Assembly (NCBI GenBank): GCA_024236415.1 | Contig: JACKKN010000006.1 | Span: forward strand, 186,001-250,000 | Origin: Hyphomicrobiales bacterium | GTDB taxonomy: Bacteria > Pseudomonadota > Alphaproteobacteria > Rhodospirillales > JACKKN01 | Direction: 5' to 3' | DNA length: 64,000 bases | Part shown: in pieces, positions 42,200-50,063 of the stretch | How the letters are laid out: each line of letters opens with the position of its first letter | Position numbering within the stretch: the stretch's first letter is position 1 | Position numbers and translations under genes: made by a program | The notes under the pieces: generated by a model | The model's database searches: none | What the model was told of the DNA's origin: nothing | The model's input: only the letters and a program-made list of their open reading frames with translations

Positions 42200-43330
42200 T
42201 CAGAGTTTCAGGTCCAGGGCGAAGGCGGCCACCTTGTCCTCGTCGATCTCGATGCCCAGGCCCGGCCCGTCGGGCACCAGGGCGCGCATGCCGTCCATGG
42301 GATAGGGTTTGGCCAGGTAGTCCTCGGCGATGTGCTGCGGCCCGTTCAGGTCGACGGGGAAGTCGATGCCGTAGGCGGCGAACAGCTGCACGCTGGCCGC
42401 AAAACCAATCGGCGCGTCCATCAGCCCGCTGCCGATCAGGGTCATGCCGGTGCTGCGCGCCAGGTCGCACATCTGCCGCGCGTAATAGAGGCCGCCCACC
42501 TTGTTGACCTTGATGGCGATGCCCTCGACGGCGTCGCGGCGCATCAGCTCGACCAGGTAGGGGATGCCCATGGCCGCCTCGTCCAGGACAATGGTCAGGC
42601 GGGTGGCGTGCATCAGCCGGCGCATGCCGGTGACGTCGGTCATGGGGATGGGCTGCTCGAACACGGTCACCCCCAGGTCCTCGTAGGCCCGCGCCATCAG
42701 CAGGGCCTGGTCCAGGGAATAGCCCTGGTTGGCGTCGGGCCAGACGACGCAGCCCGGCGCCGTCGCCATGACCGCGCGCACCACGTCCACGTCGATGGAC
42801 GGGTCGTGGCCGACCTTGACCTTGAACGCCCTGTAGCCCTCGGCCAGGGCGGCGCGGGTGATCTCGGCGGCGTCGTCGGGGCCGCTGGCCGAGACCAGGC
42901 GCGACAGCTCGACCCCGTCGCCGCGCTTGCCGCCCAGCCAGGACTGCAGCGAAATGCCCAGGTGGCGGCAGATCAGGTCGTGCACGGCCACGTCGATGGC
43001 CGCCTTGGCCACCGGCTGGCCCGGGTCCAGGCCCGGCGCCATCTCGGTGTTCATGGCCGCGTGCAGGCCGGCCATGTCGAAGGGGTCGCGGCCGATCAGG
43101 GCCGGCGCCAGGTAGTGCTTGATGGTGGTGTAGACGGAATGGGTGGTCTCGGCCGACCAGCGGCGGCTGGGCCCGGCCTCGCCCCAGCCCACGGTGCCGT
43201 CGTCGCCGGTGATCTTCACCATGGCGATCTGCTTGCCTTCCTCGATGGTGCGCGAGACGCCGCGCGCCAGGGTCACCACCGCCTTCAGCGGCAGGCGGAC
43301 GGGCAGGACGTCGATGCGTTCGATTTTCAC
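42200..43330 (-). CDS. Mandelate racemase/muconate lactonizing enzyme family protein
   Basis: A 376-aa enolase-superfamily enzyme. The barrel catalytic residues are visible: K170-x-K172 (FKVKVG), D199 (WPDANQGY), E225 (FEQPIP), D250 (VLDEA) and K274 (IKVNKVGG). This pattern fits the muconate lactonizing subgroup (lactonisation, epimerisation or dehydration after proton abstraction). The start is GTG at 43330 with AAGGGG upstream; the gene follows tctA by two bases. The substrate is probably the acid imported by the adjacent TctCBA system. Confidence 0.88.
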   Translation of the reverse strand: MKIERIDVLPVRLPLKAVVTLARGVSRTIEEGKQIAMVKITGDDGTVGWGEAGPSRRWSAETTHSVYTTIKHYLAPALIGRDPFDMAGLHAAMNTEMAPGLDPGQPVAKAAIDVAVHDLICRHLGISLQSWLGGKRGDGVELSRLVSASGPDDAAEITRAALAEGYRAFKVKVGHDPSIDVDVVRAVMATAPGCVVWPDANQGYSLDQALLMARAYEDLGVTVFEQPIPMTDVTGMRRLMHATRLTIVLDEAAMGIPYLVELMRRDAVEGIAIKVNKVGGLYYARQMCDLARSTGMTLIGSGLMDAPIGFAASVQLFAAYGIDFPVDLNGPQHIAEDYLAKPYPMDGMRALVPDGPGLGIEIDEDKVAAFALDLKL

Positions 43331-43332
43331 GG

Positions 43333-44853
43333 TCAATCCCCTTCTGGAGTCTTTGGGTTGGGTGTGTTCCGCCGCGCCAGGCGCCACTCGCGGACGCCGA
43401 CGATCACCACCGACACGGCGGCCAGGGCCAGGAACGCCGCCGACAGCGGGCGGGTCAGGAAGATGTCGAAGCTGCCGCGCGACATGATCACGCTCTGGCG
43501 CAGGCCGATCTCGATCAGCGGCCCCAGGATGAAGCCGATCAGCAGCGGCGCCACCGGGAAGCTGCACTTGATCATGAAGTACCCCAGCAGCCCGAAGCCC
43601 AGCATGGTGAACACGTCGAAGAAGCTGTTGGTGGTGACGTAGACGCCGGTGACGCTGAGCACCATGATCGCCGGGAACAGGAACTTGTTGGAGATGCGCG
43701 TGGTCTGCACGAACAGGGGCATGCCCAGGCGGCCGATGATCAGGTGCAGGCCGGTGGTGACCACGACCATGACGAAGAAGGCGGCGATGAAGGCCGAGTT
43801 CTGCTCGAACAGGGCCGGGCCCGGGATCAGGCCGTGGACGATGAAGGCGCCCAGCATGATGGCGGTGATCACGTCGCCGGGCACGCCCAGGGTCAGCAGC
43901 GGCACGAAGGTGGCGCTGGTGACGGCGTTGTTGCCGCTCTCGGCCGCCGCCACGCCCTCGATGGCGCCCTGGCCGAAGCGTTCGGGCGTCTTCGACAGGT
44001 TGCGGGTGATGCCGTAGTTCAGGTAGGCCGAGACGGCGGCGCCCAGGCCGGGGATGGCGCCGATCAGCACGCCGATGGGGGCGCTGCGGGTGATCACCGG
44101 CAGCGACCGGCGCCAGTCGTCGCGGCTCAGGCGGTGGTCCGGGTCGCTGAGGCGCACGGTGCCCATGGCCATGGGCTTCTCCAGCGGGCGCTCCACCTTG
44201 ACCAGGGCCTCGGCCACGGCGAACACGCCGATGACGAGGGCGATGAAGGACCAGCCCCCCGACAGGGCGTCGAAGCCCAGCGTCAGGCGGAAGTCGCCGG
44301 TCAGGGGATCGACCCCGAAGGTCGACAGCAGCAGCCCCAGCGCCCCGGCCATGACCCCCTTCAGCATGTTGCCCTGGGACAGCACGCCGACCAGGGTCAG
44401 GGCGAACACGCCGACCGAGAAGGTCTCGGGCGGGCCAATCTTCAGCGCGAAGGCGGCCACCGGCACGGCGAACAGGATCAGCGCCAGGTCGCTGATGACC
44501 TCGGCGATGATCGAGGCGTACAGCGACATGCGCAGCGCCTTGCCGGCCTTGCCCTGGCGGGTCAGGGCGGCGCCGTCCAGGGCCGTGGCCGCCGCCGCCG
44601 GCGTGCCCGGCACGTTGATCAGCACCGCCGACAGGGACCCGCCGTAGGTGCCGCCCTTGTAGATGCCCACCAGCATGGCCAGGCCGCCGATGGGCGACAG
44701 CTTGAAGGTGATGGGCAGGGCGATGGCCACCGCCAGGGGCACGTTCAGCCCGGGGATGGCGCCGATGATGATGCCGACGATCAGCCCGATGGCGATCAGG
44801 GACAGTGTCTCGACGGTGAAGACCTGTTCCAGGCCGGCGAAGAGGAGGTCCAT
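43333..44853 (-). CDS. Tripartite tricarboxylate transporter large permease (TctA family), second system
   Basis: A 506-aa membrane protein with the duplicated TctA signatures: IPGLNVPLAVAIALPITFKLSPIGG and INVPGTPAAAATALDGAALTRQGK in the first half, AIPGLGAAVSAYLNY and LLTLGVPGDVITAIM in the second. About 12 hydrophobic segments. It is the permease for the TctC at 45385 and lies 16 bases after tctB. It differs clearly from the other TctA in the window (27177), so it is not a recent duplicate. Confidence 0.93.
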   Translation of the reverse strand: MDLLFAGLEQVFTVETLSLIAIGLIVGIIIGAIPGLNVPLAVAIALPITFKLSPIGGLAMLVGIYKGGTYGGSLSAVLINVPGTPAAAATALDGAALTRQGKAGKALRMSLYASIIAEVISDLALILFAVPVAAFALKIGPPETFSVGVFALTLVGVLSQGNMLKGVMAGALGLLLSTFGVDPLTGDFRLTLGFDALSGGWSFIALVIGVFAVAEALVKVERPLEKPMAMGTVRLSDPDHRLSRDDWRRSLPVITRSAPIGVLIGAIPGLGAAVSAYLNYGITRNLSKTPERFGQGAIEGVAAAESGNNAVTSATFVPLLTLGVPGDVITAIMLGAFIVHGLIPGPALFEQNSAFIAAFFVMVVVTTGLHLIIGRLGMPLFVQTTRISNKFLFPAIMVLSVTGVYVTTNSFFDVFTMLGFGLLGYFMIKCSFPVAPLLIGFILGPLIEIGLRQSVIMSRGSFDIFLTRPLSAAFLALAAVSVVIVGVREWRLARRNTPNPKTPEGD

Positions 44854-44869
44854 GGGGCGGCGCGTCCGG

Positions 44870-45352
44870 TTACTCGAAAAGCCCTGCCGAGGGCAGCAGG
44901 ACGATCATGTATTGCTCGAAGAACAGCATCAGGGCCAGCGGCACGGCGACCATCACGGCGACGATGGAAACCGGGTTGCGGTTGCCGTACAGCAGCGACA
45001 TGGCGGCGAAGTAGGCGCAGGAAGACATCAGGTAGCCGAACCACGGAAGGGCCGCGATGTAGCCGGCGGTCAGCAGCGTGGCGGCCAGCACCCGCACCGC
45101 CGGCGGCGGTCCGGGAACCGGCTCGGCCGCCGCCTCCGCCTGCGGCGCGGCGGGCCGCAGCAGCGACCAGCCGAGCAACAGGACGGAGAGGACGGTCAGC
45201 GAGACCGAGAGGGCGATGGGCAGGGTGGTGGTCTTGAGGTAGGCGCCGCCCGGTTCGGTGTCGAACAGGTCGCGCAGGAACACCGCGTTGGCCGCGATCA
45301 GCCCCAGTGCGATCCAGGTGTCGCCGCCCGGACGGCGCCTGCCGGTTCCCAT
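44870..45352 (-). CDS. TctB family small membrane subunit, second system
   Basis: A 160-aa protein with four hydrophobic segments and an Ala/Pro-rich cytoplasmic loop (about 66-86). AAGGGG lies upstream of the ATG at 45352. It is flanked by tctC (32 bases) and tctA (16 bases). Confidence 0.85.
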   Translation of the reverse strand: MGTGRRRPGGDTWIALGLIAANAVFLRDLFDTEPGGAYLKTTTLPIALSVSLTVLSVLLLGWSLLRPAAPQAEAAAEPVPGPPPAVRVLAATLLTAGYIAALPWFGYLMSSCAYFAAMSLLYGNRNPVSIVAVMVAVPLALMLFFEQYMIVLLPSAGLFE

Positions 45353-45384
45353 GCCCGTTTGCCCCTTGTCTTTCTAGGCCAAGC

Positions 45385-46341
45385 CTACTTCTTCTTCAGG
45401 ACCGGCTCATAGGCGTTCCAGTCCCGGGCCCAGACCGCGCCGAAGTCGTCGGCCGGCAGGTAGGTGATCGCCGTCGCGGTCTTCACCGCCTTGGCCTGGA
45501 AGTCCGGGTCGTTGGCCACCTTCTGCAGGGCGGCGCGCAGGCGGTCGACGGCCTCCTGTGGCACGCCCTTGGCCACCGCCATGCCGACGAACGGGCTGCC
45601 GTACACGGGATGGCCCTGCTCCTTGGCCGTGGGCACGTCGGGGAAGGCCGGGTCGCGTTCCTTGTTGAACACGGCGAGCGCCCGCATCTTGCCGGCCTTC
45701 AGGTTCGAGGCCACGGTGCTGGCGTTGGCCGGCAGCATGGCGATGTCGCCGCCCAGCAGGGCCTTGGCGCCCGGGGCGCCGCCCTGCATGGGGATGTGCA
45801 CCAGTTCGACGCCGGCCTCGGTGGCCAGGGCGTTCAGGGTCAGGTGCGGCATGCCGAACGGGACGCCGCCGAAGTTGTACTTGCCGGGGTTGGCCTTGGC
45901 GTCCTTGATCATGTCGTCCAGGGACTTCCAGGGCGAGTCGGCGCGCACGGCCAGGGCCAGGGTGGCCGCCACCACCTGGCCGATGGGCACGAAGTCGTCG
46001 TAGCGGTAGCCCACGTCCTTCTTCAGGGGCGTCAGGATGTGGTTGCCGCTGGTGGTCATCAGCACGGTGTAGCCGTCCTTGGGCGCGTCCAGGGCCGCCT
46101 TGGTGCCCAGCGAGCCGCCGCCGCCCTTGCGGTTGACCACCGCCACCGGCTGGCCCAGCTCCTTCCCGAGCGGCTCGGCCAGCAGGCGGGCGATGACGTC
46201 GGTGCTGCCGCCGGCGGGCCAGGTCACGATCAGGGTCAGCGGCTTGGACGGGTAACCGGCCGCCTGCGCCGCCGCCAGGGACATGGCCATCGCCACCGGG
46301 ACGATGGCGAGGGTCTTCAGGATCTTACGAATCGAGGTCAT
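45385..46341 (-). CDS. TctC/Bug-type periplasmic solute-binding protein, second system
   Basis: A 318-aa binding protein. The signal peptide ends near AAAQAAG (about 28). YPSKPLTLIVTWPAGGSTDVIARLLAEPLGKELGQPVAVVNRKGGGGSLGTKAAL is the classical Bug start and NFGGVPFGMPHLTLNAL the second binding-loop region. AAAGGAGGAGAG precedes the ATG. It is separated from the upstream arylsulfotransferase-like gene by 159 bases with a perfect hairpin, so a second promoter or attenuator may lie here. Confidence 0.93.
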   Translation of the reverse strand: MTSIRKILKTLAIVPVAMAMSLAAAQAAGYPSKPLTLIVTWPAGGSTDVIARLLAEPLGKELGQPVAVVNRKGGGGSLGTKAALDAPKDGYTVLMTTSGNHILTPLKKDVGYRYDDFVPIGQVVAATLALAVRADSPWKSLDDMIKDAKANPGKYNFGGVPFGMPHLTLNALATEAGVELVHIPMQGGAPGAKALLGGDIAMLPANASTVASNLKAGKMRALAVFNKERDPAFPDVPTAKEQGHPVYGSPFVGMAVAKGVPQEAVDRLRAALQKVANDPDFQAKAVKTATAITYLPADDFGAVWARDWNAYEPVLKKK

Positions 46342-46370
46342 GGGATACTCTCCTCCTTTGCCTCCCTGTC

Positions 46371-46390
46371 CGGCCCGGACCGCCGGGCCG
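46371..46390. terminator. Perfect hairpin in the gap between arylsulfotransferase-like and tctC genes
   Basis: CGGCCCGG (46371-46378) and CCGGGCCG (46383-46390) form an 8-bp stem with a four-base loop, in the 159-bp gap inside the minus-strand run. It has no T-run and sits about 30 bases before tctC. It could reduce read-through, set a processing site, or be a chance GC palindrome. Confidence 0.3.
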
Positions 46391-46500
46391 CGTGTGCATC
46401 AGTCTCCTGCGGCCGTGTTGCCCCGCCGGGGGGCGGGCCGTCGGCCGGCGTTGTCCTTGGGCCCCCGTCCAATGCGGGCGGCCGTGCGTCCGTTCCTCGG

Positions 46501-47694
46501 TCAGTGGCCGCCGGCCACCACCGCGCCCACGTCGTAGCGGGTGCGCAGGGCCTGGCTGCCGCGCGGGCTGCGCACCAGGCGCCGCGGCACCAGGGCGTTG
46601 AAGTCGATGTAGCGGCCCGGGTCCAGGTCGGCGTCGCGGATGCCGGCGTGGTCGGCGCCGTAGCGGATGCAGCGGAACACCATGTTGTTGGTGCCGAAGA
46701 TGGGGTGCTCGTAATAGAACGGGCTCATGTATTCCCACACGATGTCGCCCTCGCGGGTGACCTCGAACAGGCGCCCCTTGGTGCATTCGCAGATCACCGT
46801 GGTGCCGCCGGGCATGCGCTGCGCGCCCGAGCAGATGAAGCTGTTGAAGTCGTAGATGGGGTTGTCCTTGTATTCCCACACGATCTTGTCGGTGCGCGGG
46901 TCCACCTCCAGCACGCGGGAGTAGTCGATGGTGGTGTAGGGGCGGTGGGCGCCGTTGTCGAACAGCAGGATGTTGCCGTCTTCCAGCACCGTCGGGTGGT
47001 GCTGGCCGGCGATGTGCCCCGGGCCCCAGCGCCAGGTGATGTCGCCCGAGGCGCGATCGATGATGGCGATGGTGTTGATGCAGCGGAAGCTGACCAGGAT
47101 GTTGCCGTCGGGCATCTCGTACAGCGAGTTCAGGTTGGTCCAGCGGTCGCGCGGGTGCAGGGGGCCGATGACGTCGATCTCGGGGTCCAGGTGGTCGAAG
47201 GTGAACCACTCCCACACCACCTTGCCGTCGCGGTCGATCTCCTGCACCGCCTCGCCATAGATCCTGCCGTCGCGCTCGGTCCCCGGCTGGCCGCCCTGGA
47301 CCTTGGCGGCGATGGCCTCGGGCACCGGATGCCACTTGGCGACCATGATGTTGCCGTTGCGCAGCGGCGCGAAGCAGTGGCTCAGGTACGGGTCGCGGTA
47401 TTCCCACACGATGTTGCCGTCCCAGTCCATCTCGATCACCTGGCCGCCGTTGCCGGCGAACTCGGGGATGGCGGGCGGCAACACGCGGCCGGCGTACAGC
47501 AGGTTGCCGTTGGGCAGCAGCTGGCCGTAGTTGCCGGGCAGGTTCTCCACCTGCCAGCGGTGCACGATCTGACCCCACATGTCGACCAGCCACACGTTGC
47601 GCCCGTACATGGGGGCGAACAGGGTGTAGCCGTCGAAGGCCCGGCCGGGCTCGTAGTGCACCACCCCGTGCAGGCCGCGCAACGCCGCGCTCAT
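46501..47694 (-). CDS. Arylsulfotransferase (ASST)-fold protein
   Basis: A 397-aa beta-propeller protein. Blades are marked by repeats such as VIEMDWDGNIVWEYRDPY, VQEIDRDGKVVWEWFTF, VLEVDPRTDKIVWEYKDNP and LFEVTREGDIVWEYMSPF. QHHPTVLEDGNILLFDNGAHRPYTT matches the ASST family catalytic-histidine region. There is no signal peptide, unlike periplasmic AssT, so it would act in the cytoplasm, on an aryl or phenolic sulfate, or be a structural relative without activity. Its ATG overlaps the PHP gene stop (ATGA). Confidence 0.78.
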   Translation of the reverse strand: MSAALRGLHGVVHYEPGRAFDGYTLFAPMYGRNVWLVDMWGQIVHRWQVENLPGNYGQLLPNGNLLYAGRVLPPAIPEFAGNGGQVIEMDWDGNIVWEYRDPYLSHCFAPLRNGNIMVAKWHPVPEAIAAKVQGGQPGTERDGRIYGEAVQEIDRDGKVVWEWFTFDHLDPEIDVIGPLHPRDRWTNLNSLYEMPDGNILVSFRCINTIAIIDRASGDITWRWGPGHIAGQHHPTVLEDGNILLFDNGAHRPYTTIDYSRVLEVDPRTDKIVWEYKDNPIYDFNSFICSGAQRMPGGTTVICECTKGRLFEVTREGDIVWEYMSPFYYEHPIFGTNNMVFRCIRYGADHAGIRDADLDPGRYIDFNALVPRRLVRSPRGSQALRTRYDVGAVVAGGH

Positions 47695-49199
47695 GTCTGT
47701 TCTCCTTCACCGTAATTGAGGTACACGGGGCTGGCCCAGGCCATCTGGCCGTTGCGCTGCCGCGCCCGCAGGTAGACGTGGGACGGGCCCTCGGGCACCG
47801 GCAGGCGGCAGGCCCCGGCGACCCGGCTGGCGGCCAGGGGCACCAGGCGGTGCCACTGGTAGGTCTCCTTGGGGAAGGGGCCGGTGGCCAGGTTGAGCGA
47901 GCCGGCGGCGAGCTGCGCGGCGGTGGTCGTCGTGGTCTGGTCGGCGGGCCGGCGCAGGCGCAGCTCGAACGCGGTCGCCGGGCCGCCGGCCACCTCCAGG
48001 ATCAGGCTCTGGGTCGGCAGGCCGCGGTAGCCGCCGCGCCGCGCCGTGTAGGAGGTGACGGCCAGGCCGTTGTCGCCGGTGCGGGTGAAGCGGTGGCGCC
48101 GGTCCTCGTCGAACGGCCCCGACTGCAGGCAGGGAAAGGCGCGCAGCAGGCGGCCGTCGGAAACGGAAATGTCGAACTCCCAGTCGCACACCCGGTCCAG
48201 GGCCAGGTCGCCCCAGGGGCCCCAGCCCCATTCCAGGCGCACCTGGAACGGGTCCGAGATCGCACCCTGGGCCAGGGGCGGCACGTCGGCGAAGGCGCGG
48301 TGCACCACCCGGCCGTCCTGGACGATCTCCACCATGTCCATCTCGTCGCGGCCGCGCACCTCGAACGCCACGTCCACCTGGGCGCCGGCGCGGATGGTCC
48401 GGCCCATGACGGCGCCGTCCACGGCGAAGTCCACCTCCATGCGGTCGCCGGTCAGGGCGTAGGTGCGCCGGGCGCGGATGGCTTCCAGGATCGAGGCCCG
48501 CTCCAGGTCCGCGGCCAGCACGCCCAGCAGCCCCTCGCCGTGGGCGCCGGGGAAGGCGTTGTGGCTGTCGCTGGAGGCGACGAAGCCGAAGCGCAGGCCC
48601 CGGTCCAGCGCCGCCTGCACGGTGTTCGACGTCTGCCGCCCGCCCATGGAGTGGTTGAAGAAGGGATACGGGCCGCGGTCGTCCTCGGAGTTGCCGTGCT
48701 CGGAGAAGATCTCCACCACCGGGGTGCAGGCCTCGTCGAAGGCGTCCCAGTTGACGCCGCGGTTGCCGGCCGGATAGGCCAGGTGGTGCGGCACCATCAG
48801 GGCGCCGTTGTCCAAACAGAAGGCGCGCAGGCCGTCGATGTGGTCGGGGTAGGCCAGGGGCCGGCCGTCGTCGGGGAACACCACGCACTGGTCGCCGAAG
48901 TGGCTGGAATGCCACTCGAAGCCCAGGAAGGCGGCGAAGGCGCCGTCCTCGTTGGCGCCGGCGACCAGGTCCTGGACCTCGGGCCAGCCGTCGCGCAGGC
49001 GCTCGAACCCTCGGGTCCAGTGGCCCTCGCGGCCGCCTTCCATGGGCACCATGTCGTGCCAGCTTGAATGGCCGGTGAAGGCGAAGAAGTCCAGGTGGGT
49101 GCGGGCCACGTCGATGCTGCGCGCCATGGACCCCACGCCATAGCCCATGGCGTTGTGGTTGTGGATGTCGCCGAACAGCAGCCGATAGTCCCCGGCCAT
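47691..49199 (-). CDS. PHP/DUF3604-type hydrolase
   Basis: A 502-aa protein with a PHP-like metal site: LLFGDIHNHNAMGYG at 8-22, FFAFTGHSSWHDMVP at 39, GFEWHSSHFGDQCVVF at about 94, LMVPHHLAYP and VEIFSEHGNSEDD, and VASSDSHNAFPGAHGEGLLG, all metal-ligand-rich. The C-terminal part (from about 285) is a beta-rich domain. Members are poorly characterised and often found near sulfatase and catabolic genes. GGGAGG precedes the ATG at 49199. It is the first enzyme gene after the TetR gene, 123 bases away, with a related operator in between. Confidence 0.82.
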   Translation of the reverse strand: MAGDYRLLFGDIHNHNAMGYGVGSMARSIDVARTHLDFFAFTGHSSWHDMVPMEGGREGHWTRGFERLRDGWPEVQDLVAGANEDGAFAAFLGFEWHSSHFGDQCVVFPDDGRPLAYPDHIDGLRAFCLDNGALMVPHHLAYPAGNRGVNWDAFDEACTPVVEIFSEHGNSEDDRGPYPFFNHSMGGRQTSNTVQAALDRGLRFGFVASSDSHNAFPGAHGEGLLGVLAADLERASILEAIRARRTYALTGDRMEVDFAVDGAVMGRTIRAGAQVDVAFEVRGRDEMDMVEIVQDGRVVHRAFADVPPLAQGAISDPFQVRLEWGWGPWGDLALDRVCDWEFDISVSDGRLLRAFPCLQSGPFDEDRRHRFTRTGDNGLAVTSYTARRGGYRGLPTQSLILEVAGGPATAFELRLRRPADQTTTTTAAQLAAGSLNLATGPFPKETYQWHRLVPLAASRVAGACRLPVPEGPSHVYLRARQRNGQMAWASPVYLNYGEGEQT

Positions 49200-49257
49200 G
49201 GCGCCGGACCTCCCTGTCGTTGCCCGCCCCGCCGGCGTCGCCGGGGCCGGGTGTTAA

Positions 49258-49273
49258 TTCACGCTTGCGTTAC
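49258..49273. promoter_or_regulatory. Second copy of the GTAACG-type operator, before the PHP gene
   Basis: TTCACG-CTTG-CGTTAC: the right half and the spacer length match the operator in front of the TetR gene (GTAACG-N4-CGTTAC), while the left half is degenerate. It lies 59 bases upstream of the PHP gene start, so the TetR protein would control the catabolic genes as well as itself. Confidence 0.5.
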
Positions 49274-49322
49274 TTTGCGGCAAAACGGCGGCCGAGTCCA
49301 GCGCCGAGACGGTGCCGGGGTT

Positions 49323-50006
49323 TCAGGCGAAGGTGCGCGGCTGTCCTTCCCGCTCCGTGCGCGGGCGCAGGTAGCCCATGATCACCTCTTCCACGTGCGC
49401 CTCGCGGGCGGTCGAGGCCAGGGGCGCCGCCAGGTCGCTTTCCAGGATCGCTGACAGGGTGGCGTTGTTGGAATGGTAGAAGAAGCACAGGCTGGCGATG
49501 GTCATGAACACCTGGGTCGGGTCGGCGTGGGCCCGGAACAGGCCGATGCGGCTGCCGCGCTGCAGCAGCTCGCCGATGTCGTCCAGCACCTGCAGGTGCA
49601 GGTTGTGGACCTTGGTGGACCGCCGCAGATGGCGTGCGCCGTTGATGTTTTCCACGATCAGCAGCTTGATGTACTCGGGGTGGCGGCGGCAGTAGTCGAA
49701 CGACGCGCGGATCAGCCGGCGCATGCCCTCCTGGGGATCGGCGTGGCGCAGGTCGAGCTGCGAATCGTGCAGCCGGCGGTCCTCGTAGGTGTCCTCCAGC
49801 ACCGCCAGGTACAGGTCCTCCTTGTTGCCGAAGTAGTGGTACACCATGCGCTTGTTGACCTCGGCGCGGCGGGCGATGTCCTCCATGGTGGCGCCGTCCA
49901 CGCCGCGGGCGCAGAACGCCGTGCGCGCCGCCTCCAGGATGCGGGCCCGGGTCCGCTGGGGGTTGCGGCGGCCGCCGCCGTCCGCCCTTTCCGCCGCCTG
50001 TGCCAT
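49323..50006 (-). CDS. TetR/AcrR family regulator of the sulfatase/TctCBA cluster
   Basis: A 227-aa repressor. The helix-turn-helix domain is about 18-65 (ILEAARTAFCARGVDGATMEDIARRAEVNKRMVYHYFGNKEDLYLAVL), close to the RutR/TetR_C_9-like subgroup. The C-terminal ligand half contains SFDYCRRHPEYIKLLIVENINGARHL. GGGAGG lies five bases before the ATG, and a perfect operator palindrome at 50023-50038 lies immediately behind it. It is the first gene of a minus-strand run that continues with PHP, ASST, TctCBA, MR/MLE and sulfatase genes. Confidence 0.88.
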   Translation of the reverse strand: MAQAAERADGGGRRNPQRTRARILEAARTAFCARGVDGATMEDIARRAEVNKRMVYHYFGNKEDLYLAVLEDTYEDRRLHDSQLDLRHADPQEGMRRLIRASFDYCRRHPEYIKLLIVENINGARHLRRSTKVHNLHLQVLDDIGELLQRGSRIGLFRAHADPTQVFMTIASLCFFYHSNNATLSAILESDLAAPLASTAREAHVEEVIMGYLRPRTEREGQPRTFA

Positions 50007-50022
50007 GGGTACCTCCCTTTAA

Positions 50023-50038
50023 GTAACGTTTGCGTTAC
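50023..50038. promoter_or_regulatory. Palindromic operator of the TetR gene
   Basis: GTAACG-TTTG-CGTTAC, perfect 6-bp arms, 17 bases before the ATG and just upstream of the ribosome-binding site. It has the size and symmetry of a TetR site. A partly matching copy lies before the PHP gene (49258-49273). Confidence 0.65.
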
Positions 50039-50063
50039 ATTATGCCCCAGAATGCCGCGCGGC

